From positions 124,001 through 188,000 of the forward strand of contig JASDSY010000022.1 in assembly GCA_041441465.1 (NCBI GenBank): a DNA stretch of 64,000 bases. The letters are read 5' to 3'. The notes under the pieces were generated by a model. That model saw only the letters and a program-made list of their open reading frames with translations. It was not told the DNA's origin and ran no database searches. A program made the translations under genes and the position numbers. Position 1 is the stretch's first letter, and each line of letters opens with the position of its first letter. Below, one piece after another: positions 17,133-25,007 of this stretch. Origin of the DNA: JASDSY01 sp041441465. GTDB lineage: Bacteria > Muiribacteriota > UBA9980.

Positions 17133-19544
17133 CTATTTTTTCTGATTTTCAGCGATTTGTTTCGGTTTTTCAAATCCGGTCATGAACGCTATAAATGCCG
17201 GAAGGAAAAAAATTTCCGCAAACATTGCAATTACCATTGACAGTGAAATCAAAAGCCCGAAATATATTACCGATTTAATGCTGGCAAACCCGAGCACGCA
17301 AAAACCTATAGCAAAAACTATCGATGTCGAGATAACGGTCGGACCTTCAATGAACATGCAAATAAAAATAGACTCTTTCGCGCTTTTCCCGCGCGCCAGG
17401 TGCTCATAATACCTGAATAATTCATGTATGGTATCGTCAGTGGCAATTCCAAGTGTTATAGAGGCAATTGTTACGGTCGCCACATCGAGGCGTAATCCTA
17501 AAAAACCCATAACTCCAAGAGTAGCGACTATCGGGAAAACATTAGGAACAATGCCCCAAACTAAAGCGCTGGCCCTCTTAAAAATTATTCCGATAAAAAG
17601 GAATATATATATTAACGCCGAGCCAAAACTTGTAACCTGGCTCCAGGTTATATAGCCGAGCAGTTTTATGTAAAGCGGAACGTATCCGCTGAACACTACC
17701 TTTACATTTGAATTATTATCAAATATAGTGTTTAACACATCGGCTACTTTATTCTGCACTTTTTCCATATTAGAAGCGCTTACCATCGGAATCCTGACGG
17801 TAAGGCGTGCTTCCTTATAATTTTTCTTATCGACCATATACTCGAGATCATTTTTAGGATCGCTCTCATACAGCATCAAAAGCTGGCTCACTTTAAGCGA
17901 TGAATCAGGTATAGCGTAAGATTCGGGCTTTCCGTCAGTCCACACCTGGTTCAATCTCATAATAACATCGGTAAACGATGCGCATTTCGATACATCAGGC
18001 AATTTTTCCAGCTCAGTCTGCGCTTTTACGAGCTTATTTAAAAACGCCGGCTCTTTAATGCCGTCATTTTTATCCGCGATAAGGCGGACTTCGAGCGGAA
18101 GGTAATTGCCGTAAACAGACTCGATGACATCGCTTTCCATTCTGACTGAATTATCATTCAGCAAAAAGCCCATAGAATAAGTGTCGACTTCAAGTTTATT
18201 TAAGCCGAAAAGGCATACTAAAAGGAGCGCCAAAAATATTAAATTAACAGAACCGCACTTTTTCATTGTCCATTCCATGAAAGTGTTGTTCAGTTTAACG
18301 AAAGGACGCGCCATTTTTATTGTAGTATCAGGTTTTATCATGCCGAAAAGCAGCGGGGTCGTCATAAGAATAATTACATATTCAGCCATAGCCGAAAATC
18401 CGGCGAAAAGGCCGAAAGTTTTCAATATCGAAATCGGGGTAAAAACAATAGAAATAAAACCAAGGCACTCGATAAACGAAGTAAAAAGGCTCGGCACCAT
18501 TACGTCGGTATAAACTTTTATAAGGCCTTCTTCACGGTCTTTCATAATATCAGGTATACGCAGGCAGTAATGGTTAAAAATATGATTAACGTCGGCAATG
18601 CATAATATCATTATCAATGTCGGCAGTATAATTGTCACCATATTGAAATTCTGGTGAAAAAAGCCGTAAACATCAAGAAATGTCAATGAAGACACAAGCA
18701 TTATAACGAAAATTACCATAACCAGATGCCGCGACCTGAAAAGGATTAAAACCACCAGAAGCAAAACCACGTAAGAAAGCATTGTAAAAACGGCACTGTC
18801 ACGCAAGCTCAAACGGTTCAGCTCGTTATACATAATTCCCATGCCGGCGAGTTTATAATCAAGACCGTGTTTTCGAAGTTTTTCATTTACAAATTCTATT
18901 ATTTTCGGCCTTTTTTCGTCCATTTCTTTTGACGCTTTCGGCTCGATTATAAGTACGGCATACTTTAAACTTTTATCGGCCAGAATTTTAGGCCACAATT
19001 TATTTTCATAAAATCTTTTCTTTACATTATCAGCCTGAAGCTGCGTTTCAAGGGTATTTTCAAAAATATCCTCGACAATGAGGTCCTGCGAACCGTGAAG
19101 CCCTATATACGGCGCCTTACCAACACTCAACACCCTTCTTATTTCATTATTTTCAGTGGAATTCTTATTTTCTATATCAATCGAAGCCTGCCTTATCTTA
19201 TTAAGAAACCCAGGCGTAAAAATCCCTTGCTCACCTGAATTTATCATAGCTATTATGACTTCGTCGTTGCCGTATATTTTTTTGAACTCATTATACGAAA
19301 CCAGCGCCGGATCGTTTTCAAGAAACCATAATTCAATGCTGTTATCGATAAAAATATTCTTGATAAAAAAAGTGCCGGCAAGCACTAAAAATATAAACAG
19401 GAAAAAAGTTATTTTTCTGTTTTTCACAATAAAACGCGCGGTCTTTTCAACAAGCCAGTGCGCTTTTTTATCGTCATGCTCATGTTCATATTCCGAAAAA
19501 TCTATTTTATTTAATTCTTCATTGCCGCCATTTTTATCGCTCAT
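17133..19544 (-). CDS. RND-superfamily MMPL/patched-like membrane protein
   Basis: The 803-aa protein has the RND layout of one N-terminal membrane helix, a large periplasmic loop, a block of helices, a second loop and a second block. Blocks include MLSYVVLLLVVLILFRSRHL and a sterol-sensing-like region with ILCIADVNHIFNHY. The ending GIATDDTIHELFRYYEHL is typical of the MMPL/HpnN/YdfJ side of the superfamily, which exports lipids or hydrophobic compounds, rather than of AcrB pumps. The start is placed at ATG 19544 with AGGAGG at 19549-19554. The longer start at 19583 would fall on the promoter's -10 box (19585-19590), upstream of transcription. No adaptor gene is linked. Confidence 0.87.
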   Translation of the reverse strand: MSDKNGGNEELNKIDFSEYEHEHDDKKAHWLVEKTARFIVKNRKITFFLFIFLVLAGTFFIKNIFIDNSIELWFLENDPALVSYNEFKKIYGNDEVIIAMINSGEQGIFTPGFLNKIRQASIDIENKNSTENNEIRRVLSVGKAPYIGLHGSQDLIVEDIFENTLETQLQADNVKKRFYENKLWPKILADKSLKYAVLIIEPKASKEMDEKRPKIIEFVNEKLRKHGLDYKLAGMGIMYNELNRLSLRDSAVFTMLSYVVLLLVVLILFRSRHLVMVIFVIMLVSSLTFLDVYGFFHQNFNMVTIILPTLIMILCIADVNHIFNHYCLRIPDIMKDREEGLIKVYTDVMVPSLFTSFIECLGFISIVFTPISILKTFGLFAGFSAMAEYVIILMTTPLLFGMIKPDTTIKMARPFVKLNNTFMEWTMKKCGSVNLIFLALLLVCLFGLNKLEVDTYSMGFLLNDNSVRMESDVIESVYGNYLPLEVRLIADKNDGIKEPAFLNKLVKAQTELEKLPDVSKCASFTDVIMRLNQVWTDGKPESYAIPDSSLKVSQLLMLYESDPKNDLEYMVDKKNYKEARLTVRIPMVSASNMEKVQNKVADVLNTIFDNNSNVKVVFSGYVPLYIKLLGYITWSQVTSFGSALIYIFLFIGIIFKRASALVWGIVPNVFPIVATLGVMGFLGLRLDVATVTIASITLGIATDDTIHELFRYYEHLARGKSAKESIFICMFIEGPTVISTSIVFAIGFCVLGFASIKSVIYFGLLISLSMVIAMFAEIFFLPAFIAFMTGFEKPKQIAENQKK

Positions 19545-19584
19545 AGTGCCTCCTGAATTTTCTTTCATTCTCGATATTTTCATT

Positions 19585-19613
19585 ATTTTATCAGGTAGCC
19601 GTTACATTGTCAA
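19585..19613 (-). promoter_or_regulatory. Promoter TTGACA-17-TAAAAT for the MMPL-like gene
   Basis: On the - strand TTGACA (19613-19608) and TAAAAT (19590-19585) are 17 bases apart with an extended -10 TGA. It decides the start of the gene at 19544. Confidence 0.8.
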
Positions 19614-19653
19614 TATAACGCCCCGATTAATCACAAATACACCATAAAAAAAA

Positions 19654-19671
19654 TACCGGAATTATCCGGTA
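19654..19671 (-). terminator. Terminator after the phospholipase gene
   Basis: TACCGGA (19654-19660) pairs with TCCGGTA (19665-19671). On the - strand it is followed by eight T residues. Confidence 0.8.
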
Positions 19672-19705
19672 AAAAAAGATTTTTTTATTCAATAATTACT
19701 TAAAA

Positions 19706-21280
19706 TTAATTATTTTGATTTTTTTTAGAAAGCTGCCGATAAGCCTCGAGCGCTCTTTTATATTCCTCGAAATCAGTTCCGGTTTCTGGTGCGCCGGCAT
19801 TTATATAAGCTTTGTACGCAGCTTTGTAACGCTCATAAGCCGCGGTTAATTCAGTATTTGAACCATCGGCGCCGGTGGGTTCATTGCAATTTACCGCCGA
19901 AGCATTATCATTTACTATTAAAATTTCAGCTTTTCCATCTTCCGAAGCCGCCGTCACGGCCTGTAAATTTTTATTAGAAGCCGCGGCGTTTTTTAATTCA
20001 GCTTCAAGTTTTTCGATTTCGGACTTTTTAGCGTCGTATAAAACTTTCAAGTTTTCATATTTATTTTTATCCGATTTAGTGAAATAAAGCCAGAATTTAT
20101 ACCACGGCCTTTCATTGTATTCCTTGTAAGCGGCATCTGATTTTTTCTTTAAAATATCAAGCTCAGCTTTCGCCATTTTAAGCTTTATTTCAGGATCAGC
20201 CAGGTCGGCCGTATGAATTTCTGCATTATATAAAACTTCTTTAAAGGAGATTTTTTTATCGCTGACCGCGTTTATTAAAAAATTTCCAATAAGACTCTCA
20301 TTGCCTTTTAATTTAGAATTTGCTATAGTCGAAGCTTTTTCTTTTATAAAACCGATGCGCGCAAAATTCATCAAGGCTTTTTCCGTTAATTCAACGCCTT
20401 CGTTAGCCGCGGTATTTATAACTTTTGAAGCCATACTGCCGGCTCGCGCCAATATGTTCCTAGAGTCTTTCTGTTTTTCAACTTTCATAATATCGCCGTT
20501 TTTAAAAGCATCGGCCAGTAAATCGACTGATTTATCGATGCCGCCGCTCGCGTCTAGCCCGGCGAAACGGTCCTTGAAAAATTCATCCATTTCCTTTAAC
20601 ATTCCAGGATTTTTTGACATTATATTCTCGGCAACAGCCTGATCGGTAATAACCGTAGCGCGATGTTTCAGAATGTCTACTTTCAATTTATCGCGGTCAG
20701 ATTCAAGGGTTATTCCCTTAATTTTAGCATATTCATTACGCACCGCGATGAGCGTATCGACATCTATAAAATTCACTTTGTATTTATCGAATTCTTTTTT
20801 ATTTTTGGCGTAAGTGAGCGTGTCGACCGCGAATTCGGTCGTGAGATGATTCGCTTTATCATATTTTTTTATTGAAGTATAAACCTGCTTGGCGTTAGAA
20901 TAACCCTCGACGGCATGGGCGACCGAGTCGCCTTTCAAATGGGCCGCATACCCCATTGCACGCGCAAGTAAAATCTCTTTTTCGGGAGTTTTTTTGGTCA
21001 TGGCTACATTTTTCATGGCCTCGACAAAAAGCGCGTCGTGGTAAACAAAATAATTTGAATTCACGCTGGCCGCTCCGGAACTCATAACGCCGATATCAGG
21101 CTCGGTAGCGCCGGCCAAAAACGCGCCCATATATTCTTTTGCCACCGGCAGCCCAGTTTTTTGTCCGGCTTCAAGTATAAGTCCCATATGAGTGAGACTG
21201 CCCCATGCGTAAACCGCCTGAACCCCGAAACATAACTGTGAAAATATCATACCTGCGATTATATATCTTTTATATTCCAT
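19706..21280 (-). CDS. Secreted zinc-dependent phospholipase C (PF00882-like)
   Basis: The 524-aa protein has a signal peptide ending VQAVYA, so the mature protein would begin with Trp (WGSLTHMG). In this family, as in the clostridial alpha-toxin catalytic domain, that N-terminal Trp helps bind zinc. Further likely ligands are in YHDALF, GYAAHLKGDSVAHA (about residues 109-122) and HLTTEFAVDTL near 144. The enzyme would hydrolyse phospholipid head groups outside the inner membrane. The last 250 residues are unusual: helical, Lys/Ala/Glu-rich and coiled-coil-like, with a Thr/Asn/Ala linker near 430-470. AGGAG precedes ATG 21280 and a consensus promoter lies at 21312. A terminator at 19654 makes it a single-gene unit. 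Confidence 0.85.
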   Translation of the reverse strand: MEYKRYIIAGMIFSQLCFGVQAVYAWGSLTHMGLILEAGQKTGLPVAKEYMGAFLAGATEPDIGVMSSGAASVNSNYFVYHDALFVEAMKNVAMTKKTPEKEILLARAMGYAAHLKGDSVAHAVEGYSNAKQVYTSIKKYDKANHLTTEFAVDTLTYAKNKKEFDKYKVNFIDVDTLIAVRNEYAKIKGITLESDRDKLKVDILKHRATVITDQAVAENIMSKNPGMLKEMDEFFKDRFAGLDASGGIDKSVDLLADAFKNGDIMKVEKQKDSRNILARAGSMASKVINTAANEGVELTEKALMNFARIGFIKEKASTIANSKLKGNESLIGNFLINAVSDKKISFKEVLYNAEIHTADLADPEIKLKMAKAELDILKKKSDAAYKEYNERPWYKFWLYFTKSDKNKYENLKVLYDAKKSEIEKLEAELKNAAASNKNLQAVTAASEDGKAEILIVNDNASAVNCNEPTGADGSNTELTAAYERYKAAYKAYINAGAPETGTDFEEYKRALEAYRQLSKKNQNN

Positions 21281-21311
21281 AGTCAGCTCCTAAAATTAAC
21301 TAATCATATCA

Positions 21312-21340
21312 ATTATAGAATACGGAAACGCTGCTGTCAA
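21312..21340 (-). promoter_or_regulatory. Perfect consensus promoter TTGACA-17-TATAAT for the phospholipase
   Basis: On the - strand TTGACA (21340-21335) is followed after 17 bases by TATAAT (21317-21312), about 32 bases before the start codon. It is the closest to consensus of the promoters I read here, so the phospholipase may be strongly expressed. Confidence 0.85.
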
Positions 21341-21462
21341 GGCGGCACAAAACATAAAAATGAAAAATCGAAAATTTACTTAAAAACTTAAAAACAAGGC
21401 AAATAAAAAAGCGGCTTTATTAAAATTATCTTCATTTGAAAAAGCAAAATCGCCGAAAAGCA

Positions 21463-21490
21463 AAAAACCTCTGCGATTGCAGAGGTTTTT
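21463..21490 (-). terminator. Terminator after tRNA-Glu
   Basis: AAAAACCTCTGC (21463-21474) pairs perfectly with 21479-21490 around a GATT loop. A T-run follows on the - strand. Confidence 0.85.
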
Positions 21491-21495
21491 ATTAA

Positions 21496-21568
21496 TAGCC
21501 CTACGGGGATTCGAACCCCGGTTTAATGGCTGAGAACCACTCGTCCTGGACCCCTAGACGATAAGGCC
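21496..21568 (-). tRNA. tRNA-Glu (anticodon CTC)
   Basis: The - strand folds as a 73-base cloverleaf. The acceptor arm GGCCTTA pairs with TAGGGCT (two G-U pairs), the T arm is CGGGG-TTCGAAT-CCCCG, and the anticodon loop TTCTCAG gives CTC, reading GAG. The discriminator is A and CCA is not encoded. A promoter and a terminator flank it, so it is its own transcription unit. Confidence 0.93.
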
Positions 21569-21582
21569 TTGTATATGTGATT

Positions 21583-21611
21583 AGTGTATCAAATAATAAA
21601 AAATTTGTCAA
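21583..21611 (-). promoter_or_regulatory. Promoter TTGACA-17-TACACT for tRNA-Glu
   Basis: On the - strand TTGACA (21611-21606) and TACACT (21588-21583) are 17 bases apart, 14 bases before the tRNA. The 150-base stretch between it and the next terminator shows no gene. Confidence 0.75.
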
Positions 21612-21762
21612 TAATTTTAAATAATATTTAATGTAATTTTCACTGTTTAAGCCTTCTTATATTTAAAAAAAACAATAATATTTCAACACTCACCAAACCT
21701 GATAACATAAAAGAGCCAAGAATATTAAAAATTTTTATTGATTAAATTCCGCTTTAACAATG

Positions 21763-21808
21763 AAAAAAGCGGCCGTGAAAATTATAAATTTCAAACAGCC
21801 GCTTTTTT
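21763..21808 (-). terminator. Terminator after the ClpP-like gene
   Basis: AAAAAAGCGGC (21763-21773) pairs perfectly with 21798-21808, with a T-run on the - strand side. Confidence 0.85.
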
Positions 21809-21832
21809 ATTATCGAGTTATGTATAATGCTA

Positions 21833-22417
21833 TTATTTCAATTCGGAAGCCGTGGTTATTATATGTTTAACAATACCGTATTCTTTGGCTTCTTCAGCGT
21901 TAAGCCAGAAATTTCTATCGGTGTCTTTCGTTATTTTCTCGATTGACTGGCCCGTGCCGTCGCTTATTATTTTATTGACGCGCTGGCGCATTTTTATGAT
22001 TTCGGCAGCTTCGATGCCTATATCGGTAGCCTGGCCATACGCTCCGCCCGACGGCTGGTGAATAAGGTACCTTGTGTTCGGTAATGAATAACGGTTTTCT
22101 TTTTTAGCGGCAAGATATATAGTAATACCGGCGCTTGCGACCCAGCCGGTTCCGATCATTATAACTTCCGGTTTTACGAACTTTAGAACGTCATGTATCG
22201 TATCGCCTGCTTCTACGTGACCGCCCTGCGAATTAATAAGCACTTTTATAGGATCGTTCGAGAGCGATTCCAGATAAAGCGCCTGATTACATACGCGTTC
22301 GGCAAGTTTCTGGTTAACTTCGCCGCATATTACGATAGTACGGGTTTTTTGCAATACCTCAAAACTATCATTATGCTGTTTTTTTTCATCTGAATTATTA
22401 CAGTCTTTGTGTGGCAT
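21833..22417 (-). CDS. ClpP-family serine protease paralogue
   Basis: The 194-aa protein has the ClpP fold and near-normal length. The catalytic Ser is in GTGWVASAGITIYLAA (about residues 88-103), His in RYLIHQPSGG near 117 and Asp probably in TDRNFWLNAEEAKEYGIV. The usual oxyanion/nucleophile stretch of housekeeping ClpP (ASMGA) is here ASAGI, and the N-terminal 20 residues are charged and unlike ClpP axial loops. It is probably a divergent ClpP2 or translocation-enhancing-protein-like paralogue rather than the main ClpP. No ClpX or ClpA gene is adjacent. The start is ATG 22417 with GGAGG 5 bases away; a TTG at 22429 would put that site inside the gene. Confidence 0.85.
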   Translation of the reverse strand: MPHKDCNNSDEKKQHNDSFEVLQKTRTIVICGEVNQKLAERVCNQALYLESLSNDPIKVLINSQGGHVEAGDTIHDVLKFVKPEVIMIGTGWVASAGITIYLAAKKENRYSLPNTRYLIHQPSGGAYGQATDIGIEAAEIIKMRQRVNKIISDGTGQSIEKITKDTDRNFWLNAEEAKEYGIVKHIITTASELK

Positions 22418-22464
22418 TTTTTCCTCCAAAATTATATATTGCTTTTTTATTTTATTTTTGTATG

Positions 22465-22493
22465 ATTTTACCGTATTTTAGAAAATAAGTCAA
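22465..22493 (-). promoter_or_regulatory. Promoter TTGACT-17-TAAAAT for the ClpP-like gene
   Basis: On the - strand TTGACT (22493-22488) and TAAAAT (22470-22465) are 17 bases apart, 47 bases before the start codon. Confidence 0.75.
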
Positions 22494-22579
22494 TTTTTTT
22501 AATTGCAGTCTGGTTATTTTTTTATATTTCTGGTAACATAAAAAGTTAAAACAAATTCAGTGAAAGAGAGACCTCGATT

Positions 22580-23113
22580 TTGTTCCCAAAAATAAAAAGC
22601 CTGTTTAACGATTTTTTGACAACGCTTAAGGATATATATTATTTAAATTACCTTATAAAATGTATAATAGGCGCTTCGATCTGTTATACGCTTTATAAAT
22701 TCTTCCCAAATCATCAGCTTGTCTGGAGCGTCATTTCGGTCCTTTTAGTGCTCGCTCCCGATCACAAGGATTCAGCACGCCTCGCTACCGACAGAATAAA
22801 GGCAAATATAATAGGCGCTTCGATAGGCCTGCTCGCCTTCATGGCGCATCAGCCAAATCTTTTCACATTTTGCTGCGCAATAATAGCTACAATATTTTTC
22901 TGCACATTCATCAAGCTCGGCAATCCTTCACGCTCAGCACTCGCCGCGCTCACGATCGTATTCATCCACGAAAAGGAAAACAGGACATGGATAGCTGCGG
23001 CTGAAAGAATGTCGTGCGTTTTTATCGGCTGTTTTGTAGCGCTCATTATCACCATCATCTTCAATAAAATCGAAACTATAATTAAAAACAAAAAAACGCC
23101 CGGAACAATATAA
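22580..23113 (+). CDS. FUSC-like small inner-membrane protein (aromatic acid exporter type)
   Basis: The 177-aa protein has four to five hydrophobic segments. It matches the membrane half of the FUSC / aromatic-acid-exporter superfamily: CIIGASICYTLYKFF, then VWSVISVLLVLAPDHKDSARLATDRIKANIIGASIG, and AAERMSCVFIGCFVALIITI at the end. The conserved Arg-x-x-x-x-x-G helix pattern repeats in RIKANIIGASIG and RMSCVFIGC. Full-length members (YccS, AaeB) are much larger, so this is a minimal form whose substrate is unknown. The start at TTG 22580 after GAAAGAGAG is uncertain. It converges with the secreted-protein gene at 23152 across a shared terminator. Confidence 0.72.
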   Translation: MFPKIKSLFNDFLTTLKDIYYLNYLIKCIIGASICYTLYKFFPNHQLVWSVISVLLVLAPDHKDSARLATDRIKANIIGASIGLLAFMAHQPNLFTFCCAIIATIFFCTFIKLGNPSRSALAALTIVFIHEKENRTWIAAAERMSCVFIGCFVALIITIIFNKIETIIKNKKTPGTI

Positions 23114-23128
23114 TTCCGGACGCTTTTT
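23091..23128. terminator. Bidirectional terminator
   Basis: AAAAAACGCCCGGAA and TTCCGGACGCTTTTT form a hairpin with one bulge. It overlaps the last codons of the FUSC-like gene and serves both convergent genes. Confidence 0.75.
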
Positions 23129-23151
23129 AATTTTTAACCAGTTTCTTCTTA

Positions 23152-23988
23152 CTATTTGCCCTTCTTTTCGGCATTTTTATTTGCGGCTTTTTCTTTTTTT
23201 ACTTCTTTATCGGCAGTCGCTGGTTTCGATTCGACTTTTACTTCGCCTGTAGTTTGTGCGGCAGTTTGCGCAACAGAAGAAAATTCAACTAACTTCGCGC
23301 TGACATCACCCGGCGTGCCGTGATGAACATATTCGAAATTTACAAACCCGAGACCTGGAACAAAATCAAATGACGTAGTATCCGGACGTGAAGTATAACT
23401 TAGAGAATATTGCATACATTCTTTAGCGTTAAAACCTTTAACCGCCGCATCGAATTTTTTCTCGTCATTAACCGACCAGCAGTATAATTTCGAGTCTTTC
23501 GCTTCCTGGGCGGCTCCTTCTTCAAAACCGTAAACATTACCCTTTTTAAGCTGGGAATTATCAATAAGCAAATCCGAAGATTTCGAAAGTTCATCAATCT
23601 TTTTTGCACCGGACGCAACATCGGCAAATGTTTGTTTGCAATCAGGTTCAGAAGCGTTAATGAGCAATTTACCGCCGTTATTTATCAAAAGGCAGCCGAG
23701 CGTTTCCTTGCCGTCCTCATAAAAAGTCAGCATGCCGGGATAGCCGGTAACAAGCGCTGCAGTTGCGCCGTCTTTTTCAACTGAATCAATAACTTTCATT
23801 TCCCATGCCATTTTTTTCTCTTTTTCCTCGCCCTCAACCGCAAATTTCAAAACACCTTCATATTTCCACGCGTTCCCTTTCGCCAGAGGAAAATTTTTAG
23901 CAAAAGCTTCAGCGGCATAAGAAATCCCGGCTAACCCTAAAAAAAATACAAATAACAACACCAATAATAAAACTTTTTTGTTTTTCAC
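23152..23988 (-). CDS. Secreted protein of unknown function
   Basis: The 278-aa protein has a clear signal peptide (KKVLLLVLLFVFFLGLAGI then SYA-AEA). FPLAKGNAWKYEG and DFVPGLGFVNFEYVHHG follow the pattern of small periplasmic or lipoprotein-like proteins with a start such as FPLKVGNKWVYE and an end such as APGVGLVKYE; this is resemblance, not assignment. There is no lipobox Cys. Four Cys residues may form disulfides. The tail (about residues 240-278) is low-complexity Lys/Ala/Glu. Translation starts at GTG 23988 with GAGGT about 11 bases upstream. No operon partner is evident. Confidence 0.75.
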   Translation of the reverse strand: MKNKKVLLLVLLFVFFLGLAGISYAAEAFAKNFPLAKGNAWKYEGVLKFAVEGEEKEKKMAWEMKVIDSVEKDGATAALVTGYPGMLTFYEDGKETLGCLLINNGGKLLINASEPDCKQTFADVASGAKKIDELSKSSDLLIDNSQLKKGNVYGFEEGAAQEAKDSKLYCWSVNDEKKFDAAVKGFNAKECMQYSLSYTSRPDTTSFDFVPGLGFVNFEYVHHGTPGDVSAKLVEFSSVAQTAAQTTGEVKVESKPATADKEVKKEKAANKNAEKKGK

Positions 23989-24113
23989 TTTAGAAACTAC
24001 CTCACTTTTAACAATATTATTATTACAATAAATGTTATTTTAAACGAAAAGTATAAATTAAGCAATGTTTATAATCAAATTTTTATATTTGAAATAAAAC
24101 CGGCGTCTTAAAA

Positions 24114-24875
24114 TCATATGCAAAGTTTCTCAATAACCGTGCGCATCGAATCGTTCACTGAAAAATTAGAACATAAAAATTTTAAAATCGCCGTCGCGGA
24201 TTCTTTATTTTTATCATATCCCTGGATAAATTTCGGGAAAAATTTTGAAGTTTCGGGAAATCCTTTTTCAAACCGGCGTTCACGCACAAATCCGTCCTTA
24301 AAAAAAGGCGTTTCTTTTTCAATAATTTCACATAATTCAATAACCTTATCAACCGCATAATTTTGAATGAATTTAAAAGCCGATAATTTTTCGCCGCGAT
24401 TTTCACGGCACAATCCTACATAAAGATTTGTAAGCGCCTCGCCCATTAACCAATTCGGGTCGCTAATATGTTTTTCCGGATATGATTTGACAGGACATTT
24501 TATTTTTTCGTCAATAAAATCTTCTTTCCATATAATACGGCCTTCTGAATATGGAATAGCCGATAACTCATCCGGTTCAAAAACAGCGAACTCGCAAAAT
24601 ATACCGTCATCAAACAGTAATTTGTGGCCGTCACGAGTATTTTGAAAACAGTACGCCACTTTGCATATAGATGAAAGCCAGTCAAGGTTCTCGATAAATC
24701 TGCTTTTAAATCCTTTTTTTACAATCGCAAAAAAATCAAGGTCGGAATATTCGTCAATTCTATTGATTTCAGCTCCAACTGAACCGAGCCCTATAAGCGC
24801 AAGGCCGTAACCGCTATTTTTCAATGACTGCGCAATTTCATCGAGCCTTTTAAGCAGTAAATCAGTTTTTATCAT
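24114..24875 (-). CDS. Nucleotidyltransferase-fold protein
   Basis: The 253-aa protein has the pol-beta nucleotidyltransferase signature GLGSVGAEINRIDEYSDLDF (about residues 26-45). This is G-S with two spaced Asp residues (D-x-D form), as in lincosamide and aminoglycoside nucleotidyltransferases. The helical C-terminal half (GEALTNLYVGLCRENRGEK... FIQNYAVDKVIELCEII) resembles those antibiotic-modifying enzymes too. It may adenylylate a small molecule, but resistance cannot be claimed. GAGGT four bases before ATG 24875 sets the start. It is divergent from the symporter gene at 25008. Confidence 0.75.
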   Translation of the reverse strand: MIKTDLLLKRLDEIAQSLKNSGYGLALIGLGSVGAEINRIDEYSDLDFFAIVKKGFKSRFIENLDWLSSICKVAYCFQNTRDGHKLLFDDGIFCEFAVFEPDELSAIPYSEGRIIWKEDFIDEKIKCPVKSYPEKHISDPNWLMGEALTNLYVGLCRENRGEKLSAFKFIQNYAVDKVIELCEIIEKETPFFKDGFVRERRFEKGFPETSKFFPKFIQGYDKNKESATAILKFLCSNFSVNDSMRTVIEKLCI

Positions 24876-24948
24876 TTTTACCTCTCAACCTCACAATAAT
24901 TTTTTTTTTTAATATTACCATTTTTTTTTAATAAGCATCAATATTTTT

Positions 24949-24977
24949 TTGATTTTTTTATCATTTTAAGATATAAT
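24949..24977 (+). promoter_or_regulatory. Promoter TTGATT-17-TATAAT for the symporter
   Basis: TTGATT (24949-24954) and TATAAT (24972-24977) are 17 bases apart, 30 bases before the ATG. Confidence 0.65.
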
Positions 24978-25007
24978 CATGCAAATTTGCTATTATCGGA
25001 GGTAATG

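Noticed and set aside
19545..19583. Longer N-terminus of the MMPL-like protein from ATG 19583
   Set aside because: That ATG lies upstream of the expected transcription start (-10 box at 19585-19590) and has no ribosome binding site.
24114..24875. Antibiotic resistance gene
   Set aside because: The fold resembles aminoglycoside and lincosamide nucleotidyltransferases, but general motifs alone do not show the substrate.
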